Made by a program: the position numbers and the translations under genes. Positions 8,650 through 16,169 of a stretch of 64,000 bases of DNA are shown piece after piece. This DNA is from Humidesulfovibrio mexicanus (lineage in GTDB: Bacteria; Desulfobacterota; Desulfovibrionia; Desulfovibrionales; Desulfovibrionaceae). The notes under the pieces are model-generated. The model saw only the letters and a list, made by a program, of their open reading frames with translations, was not told where the DNA came from and searched no databases. Location of the stretch: NCBI RefSeq assembly GCF_900188225.1, contig NZ_FZOC01000005.1:1-64000 (forward strand), read 5' to 3'. Numbering within the stretch: position 1 is the stretch's first letter; every line of letters starts with the position of its first letter.

Positions 8650-10125
8650 CTAGAGAATGAACTGGGTGAGCATGGCGAACATGCGGAACTGGTTCACCAG
8701 GTCCGGGGTGGCCAGCACATCCACGCGGGTTTGGCTGTTGGCGTTGCGCTCCACGAGCAGGGCCTCCTTGAAGGCGTCGAAGTCCTCCACCAGGCCTTCA
8801 AGCTCCAGTTCGCGGAACAGGACGAACAACTCGTCGCGGATGATGGATGGCGTGACGATGGCCTGGCCAGGCCCAAAGCGGGTGCCGTCCTTGGCGAGTT
8901 TGTGCCTGGGGTACTTCTGGGTGATGCGGGCGCGCACGGCGTAGCGCCAGTAGCCAAGGGTGGCCGGGGTCTGGATGTCCAGATAACTGGGGTCGGGCAG
9001 GCCGTAGGCGTTGACCCGATAGGTGGTCACCTCGCGCTCGATGCAACACTTGCCGGCTGCATTGACATTGTAGGTGGCCACGCCGTCGAAAAGCAGCAGG
9101 TTGCGCTCCGGGTCATCCCAGCGGTCTTCCACTGCGGGCGGCAGACAGCTTGGCAGCACCAGAGTCTGCAGCGGCCGTGCAGGGTCCGCCGAAAGGCTTT
9201 TGGCGGCCTGCACGCCGTAATCGGCGGCGAAGATCCACGGCGGCGTAGGCGACTTGCCCGTGCCCATGCAGGTCTGCAGCTGAGAATTGCGGGCCAGGCC
9301 CCAGGTGCTGGTCTGGGCCAGGGTGCCGCGCACGGCGGCATAAGCGATGCCTTCCATTTGCCGCATTGGCCCCCAGCGGTCGAGCAGCTCAGCGTCCAGG
9401 GCGTCCAGGTTGGCGGTATCCGTGTAGGGAGTGACAATGGCGCGCCACCACTCGTTGCCCATCACGGCCACGGCGTCGGCGATGTCGGGATCGCCCGCGC
9501 CGCCGTGCATGGCGGTGATGGCCACGCCGACCCCGGCGGGCAGGGCCTCGCCGGTATGGTAGTTAAGCCGCAGGTCGATGTCGTTGCCGGTGGCGCCTTT
9601 CCAGCGGCAGGTCAGGTCCACCTGGGCGGGCGTCGTGCCGTTAATTGCGGCTACCAACGGCTGTTCGCCATCGGCGTTGATGGCTGCGGCCAGGGCTGCG
9701 GCAATGCTCTGCGCGGAGTCTCCGGCCGTGACGGCGATGCGCACGAGGGCGCCGCCCACATAGAGGTTCACAACGCCGCTGGCGATCGCCGGTCCGGTCA
9801 GCAGCAAGCTGCCGGTTGCGGCCACGCCGGAGACCGAATCATCCAGGGCGATGGCCCAGGTCTCCAGCCAGCGGTCGGCGGCCTTGGCCGCGCGGAACAT
9901 GGCCGCGAGCATGGAGCCCCGGCCATGGAGCGCCTCGGACTGGGCAGCGGAGGTGATGCGTGTGGGCACAAGGGCCGCACCGGTCCCTTCGGCCAGCTTC
10001 TGCCCGATGAACAGCACCTTGTACGATGCCTCCGGAGTTCCGGTGACGGCCTTGGAGTTGTCGAATTCGACGTACGCCAGGGGGATGCGCACGTTTTCGG
10101 ACAGGCTGTTGAAGCTGATGTTCAT
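8650..10125 (-). CDS. Contractile tail sheath protein (Mu gpL-like)
   Basis: A 491-residue tail sheath subunit. The N-terminus ISFNSLSENVRIPLAYVEFD is characteristic, with the PLAY-E-DNS-A pattern. A middle region beginning DIDLRLNYHTGEALPAGVGV is beta-rich, and the C-terminus ends in a QTRVDVLATPDLVNQFRM-type strand that joins neighbouring subunits. AAGGAG lies six bases before the start, inside the stop region of the gp38-like gene. It defines the phage as a myovirus. Confidence 0.94.
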   Translation of the reverse strand: MNISFNSLSENVRIPLAYVEFDNSKAVTGTPEASYKVLFIGQKLAEGTGAALVPTRITSAAQSEALHGRGSMLAAMFRAAKAADRWLETWAIALDDSVSGVAATGSLLLTGPAIASGVVNLYVGGALVRIAVTAGDSAQSIAAALAAAINADGEQPLVAAINGTTPAQVDLTCRWKGATGNDIDLRLNYHTGEALPAGVGVAITAMHGGAGDPDIADAVAVMGNEWWRAIVTPYTDTANLDALDAELLDRWGPMRQMEGIAYAAVRGTLAQTSTWGLARNSQLQTCMGTGKSPTPPWIFAADYGVQAAKSLSADPARPLQTLVLPSCLPPAVEDRWDDPERNLLLFDGVATYNVNAAGKCCIEREVTTYRVNAYGLPDPSYLDIQTPATLGYWRYAVRARITQKYPRHKLAKDGTRFGPGQAIVTPSIIRDELFVLFRELELEGLVEDFDAFKEALLVERNANSQTRVDVLATPDLVNQFRMFAMLTQFIL

Positions 10126-10128
10126 AGT

Positions 10129-10305
10129 CTACTCCTTGCTCTTGGCGCTCTTGACAGGCGCGCCTTCGAGGACGTCGCCCTCGCGCAGGCGGCGGAGCCA
10201 GTACGTGGTCATCGCAACCTCGCGGCCTTCTGCGGGCAGAGGGGTCTTGGTGACAGGATCGCGCACGACGAGACCCGGTTTCGGAACAAGATATTTGACG
10301 GGCAT
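10129..10305 (-). CDS. DUF2635 protein (Mu gp38-like)
   Basis: A 58-residue protein found immediately upstream of the sheath in Mu-type phages. The sequence MPVKYLVPKPGLVVRDPVTK and then EGREVAMTTYWLRRLREGDV is the whole family signature. The start at 10305 has GAGGAG five bases upstream; longer readings of the frame run over gp37. Its precise function is not known to me. A role in joining the tail terminus or sheath is inferred only from position. Confidence 0.85.
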   Translation of the reverse strand: MPVKYLVPKPGLVVRDPVTKTPLPAEGREVAMTTYWLRRLREGDVLEGAPVKSAKSKE

Positions 10306-10307
10306 GG

Positions 10308-10877
10308 TTACTCCTCGCCTTTGGGAAGGTTGATGTTGTCCTCGGTCAGCGGCGCGTCCTGCGCCTGTGCCGTTTCCACGTGACACAACAGGAACCAGTC
10401 CGGGATGTCCTCCGGTGCGGATGTCCCGAATGCGCGAGCCACCGTGGCGTGCTGCCTCCACGAGACGCCCCACATGGCGACCCCGGCCTTATCCAGACTG
10501 GCGGAAAAAAGATTGTCGCAGCGGACCGCTTCCGGGGCCCTGGCCGCCGCCCCGCCCCAACAATTGCCCGGCACGATGCCCGCCAGGGCCTGCGCAAGAG
10601 CCAGGGAGGCAAGGTCGCGCGGCAGACGCGGCGCATCCTTGCACAGCACTATGGCCACGATCTGGCAGGTCCCATCAACCTCGGCGCAGGATTCGGTCAG
10701 ATCGGCCAGGCCGAGCACGGCCACGAGCACGGCCGGGGCCTGGGTGGCCACCCGCGAAAGCTCGGCCGCGTCAAAGCGGCCCGCGTGAGGGGCCACGACC
10801 ACGGCCCGACCGCCCAGGCGGGGCAGCTTGGCCTTGAGGTCATCCACGACGGCCTGGCGCAAGGCGACGATGCTCAT
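10308..10877 (-). CDS. Mu gp37-like tail protein (DUF1834)
   Basis: A 189-residue protein in the position of Mu gp37, thought to be a tail terminator or neck component. It starts MSIVALRQAVVDDLKAKLP and contains RFDAAELSRVATQAPAVLVA and a C-terminal DWFLLCHVETAQ. The ATG at 10877 overlaps the stop of gene G (ATGA), which shows that the much longer open frame upstream is not used. It lies two bases upstream of the gp38-like gene. Confidence 0.85.
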   Translation of the reverse strand: MSIVALRQAVVDDLKAKLPRLGGRAVVVAPHAGRFDAAELSRVATQAPAVLVAVLGLADLTESCAEVDGTCQIVAIVLCKDAPRLPRDLASLALAQALAGIVPGNCWGGAAARAPEAVRCDNLFSASLDKAGVAMWGVSWRQHATVARAFGTSAPEDIPDWFLLCHVETAQAQDAPLTEDNINLPKGEE

Positions 10878-11329
10878 TTGAGTTCCCCCAGCAGTTCGTC
10901 CAGCCATTCGTCGGCCACGGCAAGCATGTCTGACTCGTCCTGGGCGGAGACGCCCAGGTACGGCCTGGCCGGAATGGGCATGTCCACCTCGGCCCCGCCA
11001 AACTGGTGCACCGCGCCGTACACGAGGTTGGTGCCCACCTCGACCTCGTCTCCACGCACGTCTGGCCGGATGGAATCCAGCAGGCCGCCATCGGCGGAAA
11101 GCAGGCTGTGCCCGCCATGCCGCGTCATGGCGTAGGCCGGGCTCCAGTCCGGCCAGGGCTCGCCGTCCGGGCCGCTTTTTTCGGACTGGATGCGGGCGCG
11201 GGTCGAGGACTCCAGCACCGCGCCGAGGTCTTCCAACAGCTGTGACCTGTCCGCCTTGGCCAGCCGGTCGAGCCTGGTCTGCAGGCGGTCCAGGTCGGAG
11301 AAGTCCGTGCGCAGCGCCAGGCCGCTCAC
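10874..11329 (-). CDS. Phage virion morphogenesis protein (Mu gpG-like)
   Basis: A 151-residue virion morphogenesis protein of the Mu G/P2 S type, acting at the head-tail junction or tail completion. It contains RLAKADRSQLLEDLGAVLES, then TRARIQSEKSGPDGEPW and YGAVHQFGG with IPARPYLGVS, all typical of the family. I chose the GTG at 11329 because it overlaps the stop of gp36 as GTGA and has GGAGG five bases upstream. The frame is open further back but lies over gp36. Confidence 0.87.
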   Translation of the reverse strand: MSGLALRTDFSDLDRLQTRLDRLAKADRSQLLEDLGAVLESSTRARIQSEKSGPDGEPWPDWSPAYAMTRHGGHSLLSADGGLLDSIRPDVRGDEVEVGTNLVYGAVHQFGGAEVDMPIPARPYLGVSAQDESDMLAVADEWLDELLGELK

Positions 11330-11754
11330 CAGGTCCTCCGGGTGCGAACAAAGGCGCGGGGCTTGCCGGAAACAAGCCCCGGCACCGTTGTCGTTTGCGC
11401 GGGCTCCTGTTGAGGCGGCAGCCCCAGGGCAACATCCCCGGAGGCCGCGCGCCGAAGCCAGGCCACCGCGTCCTCGTAACGCTGCCGGATCTCCTCGGTG
11501 AGACCCCGGCCGTAGTCGCAGGTGATGCGGTACACGGCCATGTCGCACGCCAGGCGCACGAGCACGGCCGGCACGGTGGGCAGGGGCAGGGCGTAGCGGC
11601 CGGCCAGGTAGGAGTCGATTTCGGCTTCGGCATCGGCCAGGGCCCGCTCCACCAGCTCGGCATCGGCCACGCCGTCGCCGTCGCGGTCCGCAAGGGTGAC
11701 CAAGGCGTCAACGCCACCAAGGCGCGTCTCCAGTTCCTGGGCGGTCGCGTACAC
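11326..11754 (-). CDS. DUF1320 protein (Mu gp36-like)
   Basis: A 142-residue member of the gp36/DUF1320 family, a probable head-completion or neck protein. The N-terminus YATAQELETRLGG and ADAEAEIDSYLAGRYALPLP are diagnostic. Translation starts at a GTG preceded by AGGAGGAG. The stop overlaps the GTG of gene G. It follows the capsid and gp35-like genes in the standard Mu order. Confidence 0.89.
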   Translation of the reverse strand: MYATAQELETRLGGVDALVTLADRDGDGVADAELVERALADAEAEIDSYLAGRYALPLPTVPAVLVRLACDMAVYRITCDYGRGLTEEIRQRYEDAVAWLRRAASGDVALGLPPQQEPAQTTTVPGLVSGKPRAFVRTRRTW

Positions 11755-11755
11755 G

Positions 11756-12064
11756 CTACTCCTCCTGGGCGCCGCTTTCCTGCGGCAGGGCGCTGGCCAG
11801 GGCCAGCAGTTCGTCCTTCTTGGCCTTGGGGTCGAAGGACACCCCGCGCTCGGTGAGCAGCGCGGCCAGCTTGTCCTTGGTCATGGCGGCCAGGGGGTCG
11901 GCGCTCGCGCCGACGAGTTCCTGGACGACGAGCATGGGCTCGGCCTTGAGGATCTCCAGCTGTTCGCTGCTGAAAGTCCCGTCCGCGTGCTCCACAGGGC
12001 GGGCCGGGTGGGCCACGCCGCAGCGGCGGAAGCCGTCTTTCTTGGCGGTGATGATCACGGGCAT
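11756..12064 (-). CDS. Mu gp35/FluMu-type small head protein
   Basis: A 102-residue protein with an N-terminal FluMu-type domain (VIITAKKDGFRRCGVAHPAR followed by FSSEQLEILKAEPML) and a C-terminal HeH/SAP-like segment (MTKDKLAALLTERGVSFDP). It lies between the major capsid and gp36-like genes. The role is unproven. The SAP-like end suggests nucleic-acid or head contact. GGGAGG precedes the start. Confidence 0.8.
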   Translation of the reverse strand: MPVIITAKKDGFRRCGVAHPARPVEHADGTFSSEQLEILKAEPMLVVQELVGASADPLAAMTKDKLAALLTERGVSFDPKAKKDELLALASALPQESGAQEE

Positions 12065-12082
12065 GGTGTGTCGCCTCCCTGG

Positions 12083-12991
12083 TTACGCGCCGGCGCCGGT
12101 GGAGCCCCAGGCGAGCTGCCAGAGGCCGTAGCCGCCAGCGCCGCGGGCCTCGGCCCCGAACTTGTACTCGGCGCGGTTGAACACGTTGTCCGAGTCGGGG
12201 GCGGTCTGCTGGACGAATACCGGGGCCTTGCGCTGCTGGTAGATGAAGGGCATCACCGGCTTGGTGGTGTCCAGCAGGAACCAGGCGGTGTCGGAGGTCA
12301 GCCAGTTTGCGACGACAACCTCGGCCGTGCCCTTGTAGGGGTTGGGCTTGCCGTCCTCCAGGCGATCCACGGTCATGAGGGCGGTGGCGGTGTCATCCAA
12401 AGCCGGGGGCACCAGGAGCACGGTCGGGGTGATGTTCAGGGGACGGCCGTCATCGTCCTTGAACTTCCGCATGGCCGTGCGCGCAGCGCCGTAGCTTGCC
12501 TGGGCCGCAGCCAGGGTGGCACAGGACAAGGCCACGGTGCCGCGGTTGCTCACGCTCGCGCCGTTCACGGGATGGTCGGTGTCGAAGAAGTATTGGCCAT
12601 CGTAGCAGGGCGAGGCGAAGCCCTGGTTGACCAGCTCGAAGATGATCTCGTCCGGGAGCTGCTTGGCGGAGAACGCCGCCCCTTTCGCCTGGGGACCGTA
12701 GATGCCCAGGTTGTCGTCCTCGATGTCGTTGCGCCGCACCGCGATGGTGGCTTCGAAGTCGTCGTTGACGATGGTGTACTTGAAGGCGGCCAAAGACTTG
12801 ACGACCTTGTCGCCCACCCACTTGCGCATGCGCGGGAAGTTGGCCAGCCAGGCATAGTCGTTCTCCCTTGTGGTGGAGGTGACCAGCATGGCGATTTTAG
12901 GCCACAGGGAGGGCGCGGCGGCGAAGGCGTTGTTGAAGGTGGTTTTGAGGCCCGTGAACAGGGCCGAAAGGCTTGCTCCGTTGATGATCAT
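12083..12991 (-). CDS. Major head subunit (Mu gpT)
   Basis: A 302-residue Mu-type major capsid protein. Matching segments are MIINGASLSALFTGLKTTFN, an SLWPKIAMLVTSTTRENDYA region, and FGAEARGAGGYGLWQLAWGS at the C-terminus. AGGAGG lies four bases before the ATG. It follows the protease/scaffold gene and a small decoration-type gene, the usual Mu head order. Copy number in the virion should be in the hundreds. Confidence 0.94.
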   Translation of the reverse strand: MIINGASLSALFTGLKTTFNNAFAAAPSLWPKIAMLVTSTTRENDYAWLANFPRMRKWVGDKVVKSLAAFKYTIVNDDFEATIAVRRNDIEDDNLGIYGPQAKGAAFSAKQLPDEIIFELVNQGFASPCYDGQYFFDTDHPVNGASVSNRGTVALSCATLAAAQASYGAARTAMRKFKDDDGRPLNITPTVLLVPPALDDTATALMTVDRLEDGKPNPYKGTAEVVVANWLTSDTAWFLLDTTKPVMPFIYQQRKAPVFVQQTAPDSDNVFNRAEYKFGAEARGAGGYGLWQLAWGSTGAGA

Positions 12992-12999
12992 GAGGCCTC

Positions 13000-13404
13000 C
13001 TAGATGTTGATCCAGACGCCGAGGTCGTCAACGTCCACGATGACCCCGGCCTCGGACCTGGTGTTTGTGGCGCTGGTCTTGGCCACGGTGGCGTCGTCCA
13101 CGATGTAGGCCTTGGCCCCCACTTCGGAGAGCGTGACCTCGTCAGCGCCCGAGGAGTTGCCAAAGCGGAAGCAGCCGCGACGAACCTTGACCTTCGCGTC
13201 GCCGTCCTGGCCCAGGCTGTTGTCCACCTGCTCCTCGAAGCGGCCCACGCTCACAAGGCCGACCGCCGTGCTGCCGGGCTCGCAGGTGCCGGCGTTCATG
13301 ACGGCGAGGCCACCGGCGTAGCACTTCTTGCCGGCGGAGACGGGGTAGACGATCTCCTCCCCGGCGCGGATCGGGGTATTGCGGTCAGCGGTGAGGGCAG
13401 CCAT
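13000..13404 (-). CDS. Head decoration-type protein
   Basis: A 134-residue beta-rich protein starting MAALTADRNTPIRAGEEI with a GLVSVGRFEEQVDNS segment and a Val/Asp-rich C-terminal strand. It sits between scaffold and capsid, where many Mu-like phages encode a capsid cement or decoration protein (DUF2190-like). The ATG follows the stop of the protease gene with no gap (TAGATG), and GGAG lies within the upstream stop region. The function is inferred from position and size. Confidence 0.72.
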   Translation of the reverse strand: MAALTADRNTPIRAGEEIVYPVSAGKKCYAGGLAVMNAGTCEPGSTAVGLVSVGRFEEQVDNSLGQDGDAKVKVRRGCFRFGNSSGADEVTLSEVGAKAYIVDDATVAKTSATNTRSEAGVIVDVDDLGVWINI

Positions 13405-13992
13405 CTACTTCTCCTCCTTGCCGAGGGTTTTTGCGTAGTCCTTGGGATCGAGATCCAGGACCTTGCACATGGCCTGCTCAACATCCGTGAGCTTGGCCGC
13501 GCCGTCCGCGCCGACCTCGCGCTGGACGGTCTTGTCCGGGGCGATGACCGGGGCGGTGCCGAGGAACTTCTTGAACTCCTCCACGCCGCCCTGCTGGCGG
13601 CAGGCCGCCAGATAGAAATCCTTGGACGCCGGGGCCACCTTGCCGTCCTTCACGGCCTGGTCCACCAGCCCGTTGATCTCGGCCTCGGCCTGGGCGTCGG
13701 CCTGGGCCTTCAGCCTGGCTTCGGCGTCGTTGGCGCGGTTGGTGGCCAGCTCGTAGTCGGCCCTGGGCACGAAGCGGGTGAGGTCCAGGGATTGGGTCTT
13801 GAGGCCGCTCACGATCTGGACCGCGCTTTCGGGCGTTGCCGTCTCGGCCAGGCCCAGGGCGCGGCACAGGGCGACCGGCACGGCCGAGGTCTGCTCGGCC
13901 TTGGCCTTGAGGGAATTCGTGGCCGTGAGGATCTGGTCAGCGGTCGCGCCGTCGTCCAGCCCCAGGGCCTTTGCAATGAGCTTCAAAGGCAT
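13405..13992 (-). CDS. Internal in-frame scaffold protein (Mu gpZ-like)
   Basis: Within the protease gene an ATG at 13992 (MPLKLIAKALGLDD) is preceded by a strong AGGAGGA at five bases. This would give a 195-residue protein identical to the C-terminal half of the protease protein. It is helical and charged, with a central ARLKAQADAQAEAEINGLVD stretch, as expected for a capsid scaffold. In Mu the scaffold Z is made from an internal start in gene I. The same arrangement is inferred here from the ribosome site. Confidence 0.72.
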   Translation of the reverse strand: MPLKLIAKALGLDDGATADQILTATNSLKAKAEQTSAVPVALCRALGLAETATPESAVQIVSGLKTQSLDLTRFVPRADYELATNRANDAEARLKAQADAQAEAEINGLVDQAVKDGKVAPASKDFYLAACRQQGGVEEFKKFLGTAPVIAPDKTVQREVGADGAAKLTDVEQAMCKVLDLDPKDYAKTLGKEEK

Positions 13993-14460
13993 GTCGTCCT
14001 CCTGGTTGGAGTCTTGGGACTCGCGGTTTAAGGCCGTGAGCCGCAGGTTGGGAACGTTGGTGAGGCCGGCGGAGACCACCTCCGCGACGCGGCCGGAACT
14101 CTTCTGAAAGGTGAACACTGGGGAGATGTAGCGGTACTCGCGATTGCGGATCTGCTCGGCGGCGCGGGCGTTCCACTCCACCCGCGCCCACAGCTCGCCG
14201 CCACGGTCTTGCAGTTCACGAATCCAGCCGGATGCGGGGGCCTCCAGCCCGGCCGCGCCGCGCAACTCGGTGGCGTGCTCCCAGTCAATGACGAGGGGCT
14301 GCGCCCGGCGGGCGAAGGCGTTGAGCACGGAAACCATGCCGACTTGGTCGAAGAGCCAGCGGCGGCCGTCCACACCGACGACATCCGGACCGGCGGGCAG
14401 GAGCTGGATCCACTCGGGGGCGCTCGCGGGGAGTTCAGTGTTGAATGCTGTGTGCTTCAT
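13405..14460 (-). CDS. Head maturation protease with C-terminal scaffold (Mu gpI)
   Basis: A 351-residue protein with a phage I-type protease domain at about 1-150 (FNTELPASAPEWIQLLPAGP, the catalytic-region VIDWEHATELRGAAG, REYRYISPVF, and AGLTNVPNLRLTALN) and a helical scaffold domain at about 157-351. It would cleave scaffold and capsid during prohead maturation. The start has only a weak ribosome site and lies close to the predicted late promoter, so the mRNA may have a very short leader. It is the first gene of the second late operon. Confidence 0.9.
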   Translation of the reverse strand: MKHTAFNTELPASAPEWIQLLPAGPDVVGVDGRRWLFDQVGMVSVLNAFARRAQPLVIDWEHATELRGAAGLEAPASGWIRELQDRGGELWARVEWNARAAEQIRNREYRYISPVFTFQKSSGRVAEVVSAGLTNVPNLRLTALNRESQDSNQEDDMPLKLIAKALGLDDGATADQILTATNSLKAKAEQTSAVPVALCRALGLAETATPESAVQIVSGLKTQSLDLTRFVPRADYELATNRANDAEARLKAQADAQAEAEINGLVDQAVKDGKVAPASKDFYLAACRQQGGVEEFKKFLGTAPVIAPDKTVQREVGADGAAKLTDVEQAMCKVLDLDPKDYAKTLGKEEK

Positions 14461-14789
14461 GCCGCGAAGCTATGCTTCGGGCCGGGCCAGGTCTTGTAAC
14501 CGGCGTTACGACTTTTGGCGGGAGGGTAACCTGGACGAGGCGCGGCCTGCGGGTGATGTCAGAGGGCGTTCAAAAACGTTCAAAAACGCTCTCTGCGGCC
14601 TTGCGGCGGCGTTGCCGGGGAGTTGTGGCCTACGGGCGGCCCGACGCCGCATTGACGCCCTGGCGGCGAATGCCTATATGGGATTCAAGCGTAGCCCTCG
14701 AAGACTGGAAAACCGTCGGGCCAGTGGTTGCTTTCGAGCTTCCATGCGGGGGTGCCGGACACAAGATCCGGATGGCGTCCCGCCGAGGG
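14461..14789 (-). promoter_or_regulatory. 329-bp gap between the two late operons
   Basis: No convincing gene lies here. From left to right it holds the predicted late promoter (14461-14512), an imperfect inverted repeat AGAGGGCGTT...AACGCTCTCT at 14561-14594 whose loop contains two copies of CAAAAACG (terminator-like when read leftward), and a protein-like leftward stretch at about 14691-14789. That stretch is in frame with the F gene after its TAG stop and ends in WPDGFPVFEGYA. A 10-bp inverted repeat GTAGCCCTCG (14691-14700)/CGAGGGCTAC (14784-14793) spans it. Confidence 0.5.
14466..14515 (-). promoter_or_regulatory. Predicted late promoter of the head/tail operon with activator dyad
   Basis: The 20-mer ggtcttgtaaccggcgttac (14490-14509) contains the dyad GTAAC-CGGC-GTTAC (14496-14509) and occurs again at 22210-22229. 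CCTCCCGCC precedes both copies in the leftward reading. About 25 bases downstream is a -10-like CATAGCT, and no -35 is obvious, as expected for a Mor/C-activated promoter. Transcription would run left into the protease, capsid and tail genes. Confidence 0.68.
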
Positions 14790-16169
14790 CTACAGCTGAC
14801 CATCCAGCACCACCATCCCCTTCTGCTTCAGGTTGGCTTCCTGCACCCGCGATCCGCTCCGGACGGCGTTGGTGGGGACGCCCTTGGCCGAATGATCCAG
14901 GCGAACCACCACGCGGCCGAGCTTCTCCTGCTCCAGGTCAAGCACGTAGAGCAGGGCTTTGCGGCGTCCGGCACCATCCCAGATGACCGCCTTGGCCTTG
15001 GCCAAGTACGCAGGCAGGTTCAGCACCACCTCTTCGGGCAACGCCTTTTCCCCCTTGCGGGCCTCGGCCAGCAGGTGCGTCACCTCGCGCTGTTCGATGG
15101 TGAGCGCGGCCCCGGTCGGCAGCTCGCCGAGCTCAGCCAGCTTCTCCACGACTCTGGGCCGCATGGCCCCCACCACGCGCCGCCCACCGGCCCCAACGGC
15201 GTCGCCGCGCGCGATGCGCCGCGCCCATTCCCGATACTCGGCGTTGAGGTTGGCCAGCACCTCTGCGGGCATGTCCGCAGCCGCCGCCGCGCCCAGCTCG
15301 GTCGGCGCCGCGGCGACCTTCTCCGCCCACTGGCGGGCAGCCTGGCGCACGCGATAGGCCTCGCCGAAGTTGTAGTCGAAGCCGGGGTCGATCCCGACCG
15401 GCACCTGGCTCACTTCGCCCGTGCGGCGGTTTGTCCACTGCCGCGTGCGAACCTCCGGCGCGGCTGTGCGGACCGGCAGTGTGCGGCTGGTGAAGCGGCC
15501 GGTGGGCAGGCCGGACTCGGAATCGGTCTCTTGCACCTGCGCGCTCACACCGCTTTTCTCAAGCCGCGTGGCCTCTGCGCGCGAAACTTGGCGGACCCTG
15601 CATTTGCAGCCGTACCCGTTGGGCGGGTAGTGGCTACGCCAGAACGGATCATCCACGGGCAGCATGAGCCCGGCCCAGGCCGCGTGCTCCGGCCGGTGCT
15701 CACGCGAGGGGCCAAGTTCGTACAAGAGGAAGGGCAGCGCCCGCTTGGTGCGCTGGATGCGCTCCCACTGCCCGGCCGCGCGGGCCGTGCGCATGTTGGT
15801 GTCGTAGATAGTCTTGAGCCTGCGCGGGCTTCCCAGCTGCGCCATGCGTGTCTTGCCCGTCAGCGGATCCACGACCTCTCGCTTGCCCCACCAACCCTGG
15901 CGCTGGAGTTCCGGCTTCAAGTCCTTGGCGAAATCGCGGAAGGTGCGTCCCTCCGAGAGCGCCCGCTCGGCCGCATCGCTGATGCTGGAGAGCACGTCGA
16001 GCTGCATGGCCTTGGCCACGGTGAAGTTGGCCACATTTTCCTCGGCCCACACATCCTGGTAGCTGAAAGAAGGTTTCAGTCCCTTGGCGCGGAAGAACTC
16101 CAGCGCCTCCTTGGGAGGCGGACCGGGAAAGGTAAAGCCGGGCTTCGGCGTGAACTCTCGCCGTGGCAT
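14790..16169 (-). CDS. Mu F-like head morphogenesis protein with C-terminal PBECR-type domain
   Basis: A 459-residue minor head protein. Residues about 40-195 form the SPP1 gp7/Mu F domain, including the Cys/His-containing region HYPPNGYGCKCRVRQVSR (180-197). From about 355 to the end lies a separate domain (LNLPAYLAKAKAVIWDG, ALLYVLDLEQ, GRVVVRLDHS, NAVRSGSRVQEANL) that resembles the phage-type Barnase/EndoU/RelE-like (PBECR) domains fused to such proteins. That part is inferred from pattern. The start overlaps the portal stop (TGATG). It may be ejected with the DNA. Confidence 0.88.
   Translation of the reverse strand: MPRREFTPKPGFTFPGPPPKEALEFFRAKGLKPSFSYQDVWAEENVANFTVAKAMQLDVLSSISDAAERALSEGRTFRDFAKDLKPELQRQGWWGKREVVDPLTGKTRMAQLGSPRRLKTIYDTNMRTARAAGQWERIQRTKRALPFLLYELGPSREHRPEHAAWAGLMLPVDDPFWRSHYPPNGYGCKCRVRQVSRAEATRLEKSGVSAQVQETDSESGLPTGRFTSRTLPVRTAAPEVRTRQWTNRRTGEVSQVPVGIDPGFDYNFGEAYRVRQAARQWAEKVAAAPTELGAAAAADMPAEVLANLNAEYREWARRIARGDAVGAGGRRVVGAMRPRVVEKLAELGELPTGAALTIEQREVTHLLAEARKGEKALPEEVVLNLPAYLAKAKAVIWDGAGRRKALLYVLDLEQEKLGRVVVRLDHSAKGVPTNAVRSGSRVQEANLKQKGMVVLDGQL

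Noticed and set aside
8464-10383. A 639-residue open frame on the plus strand
   Set aside because: It is antisense to the tail tube and sheath genes and has no family resemblance.
14691-14793. 10-bp inverted repeat considered as an attachment site or insertion border
   Set aside because: The arms fall on the F stop region and on codons of the protein-like continuation. There is no recombinase nearby and no direct duplication.
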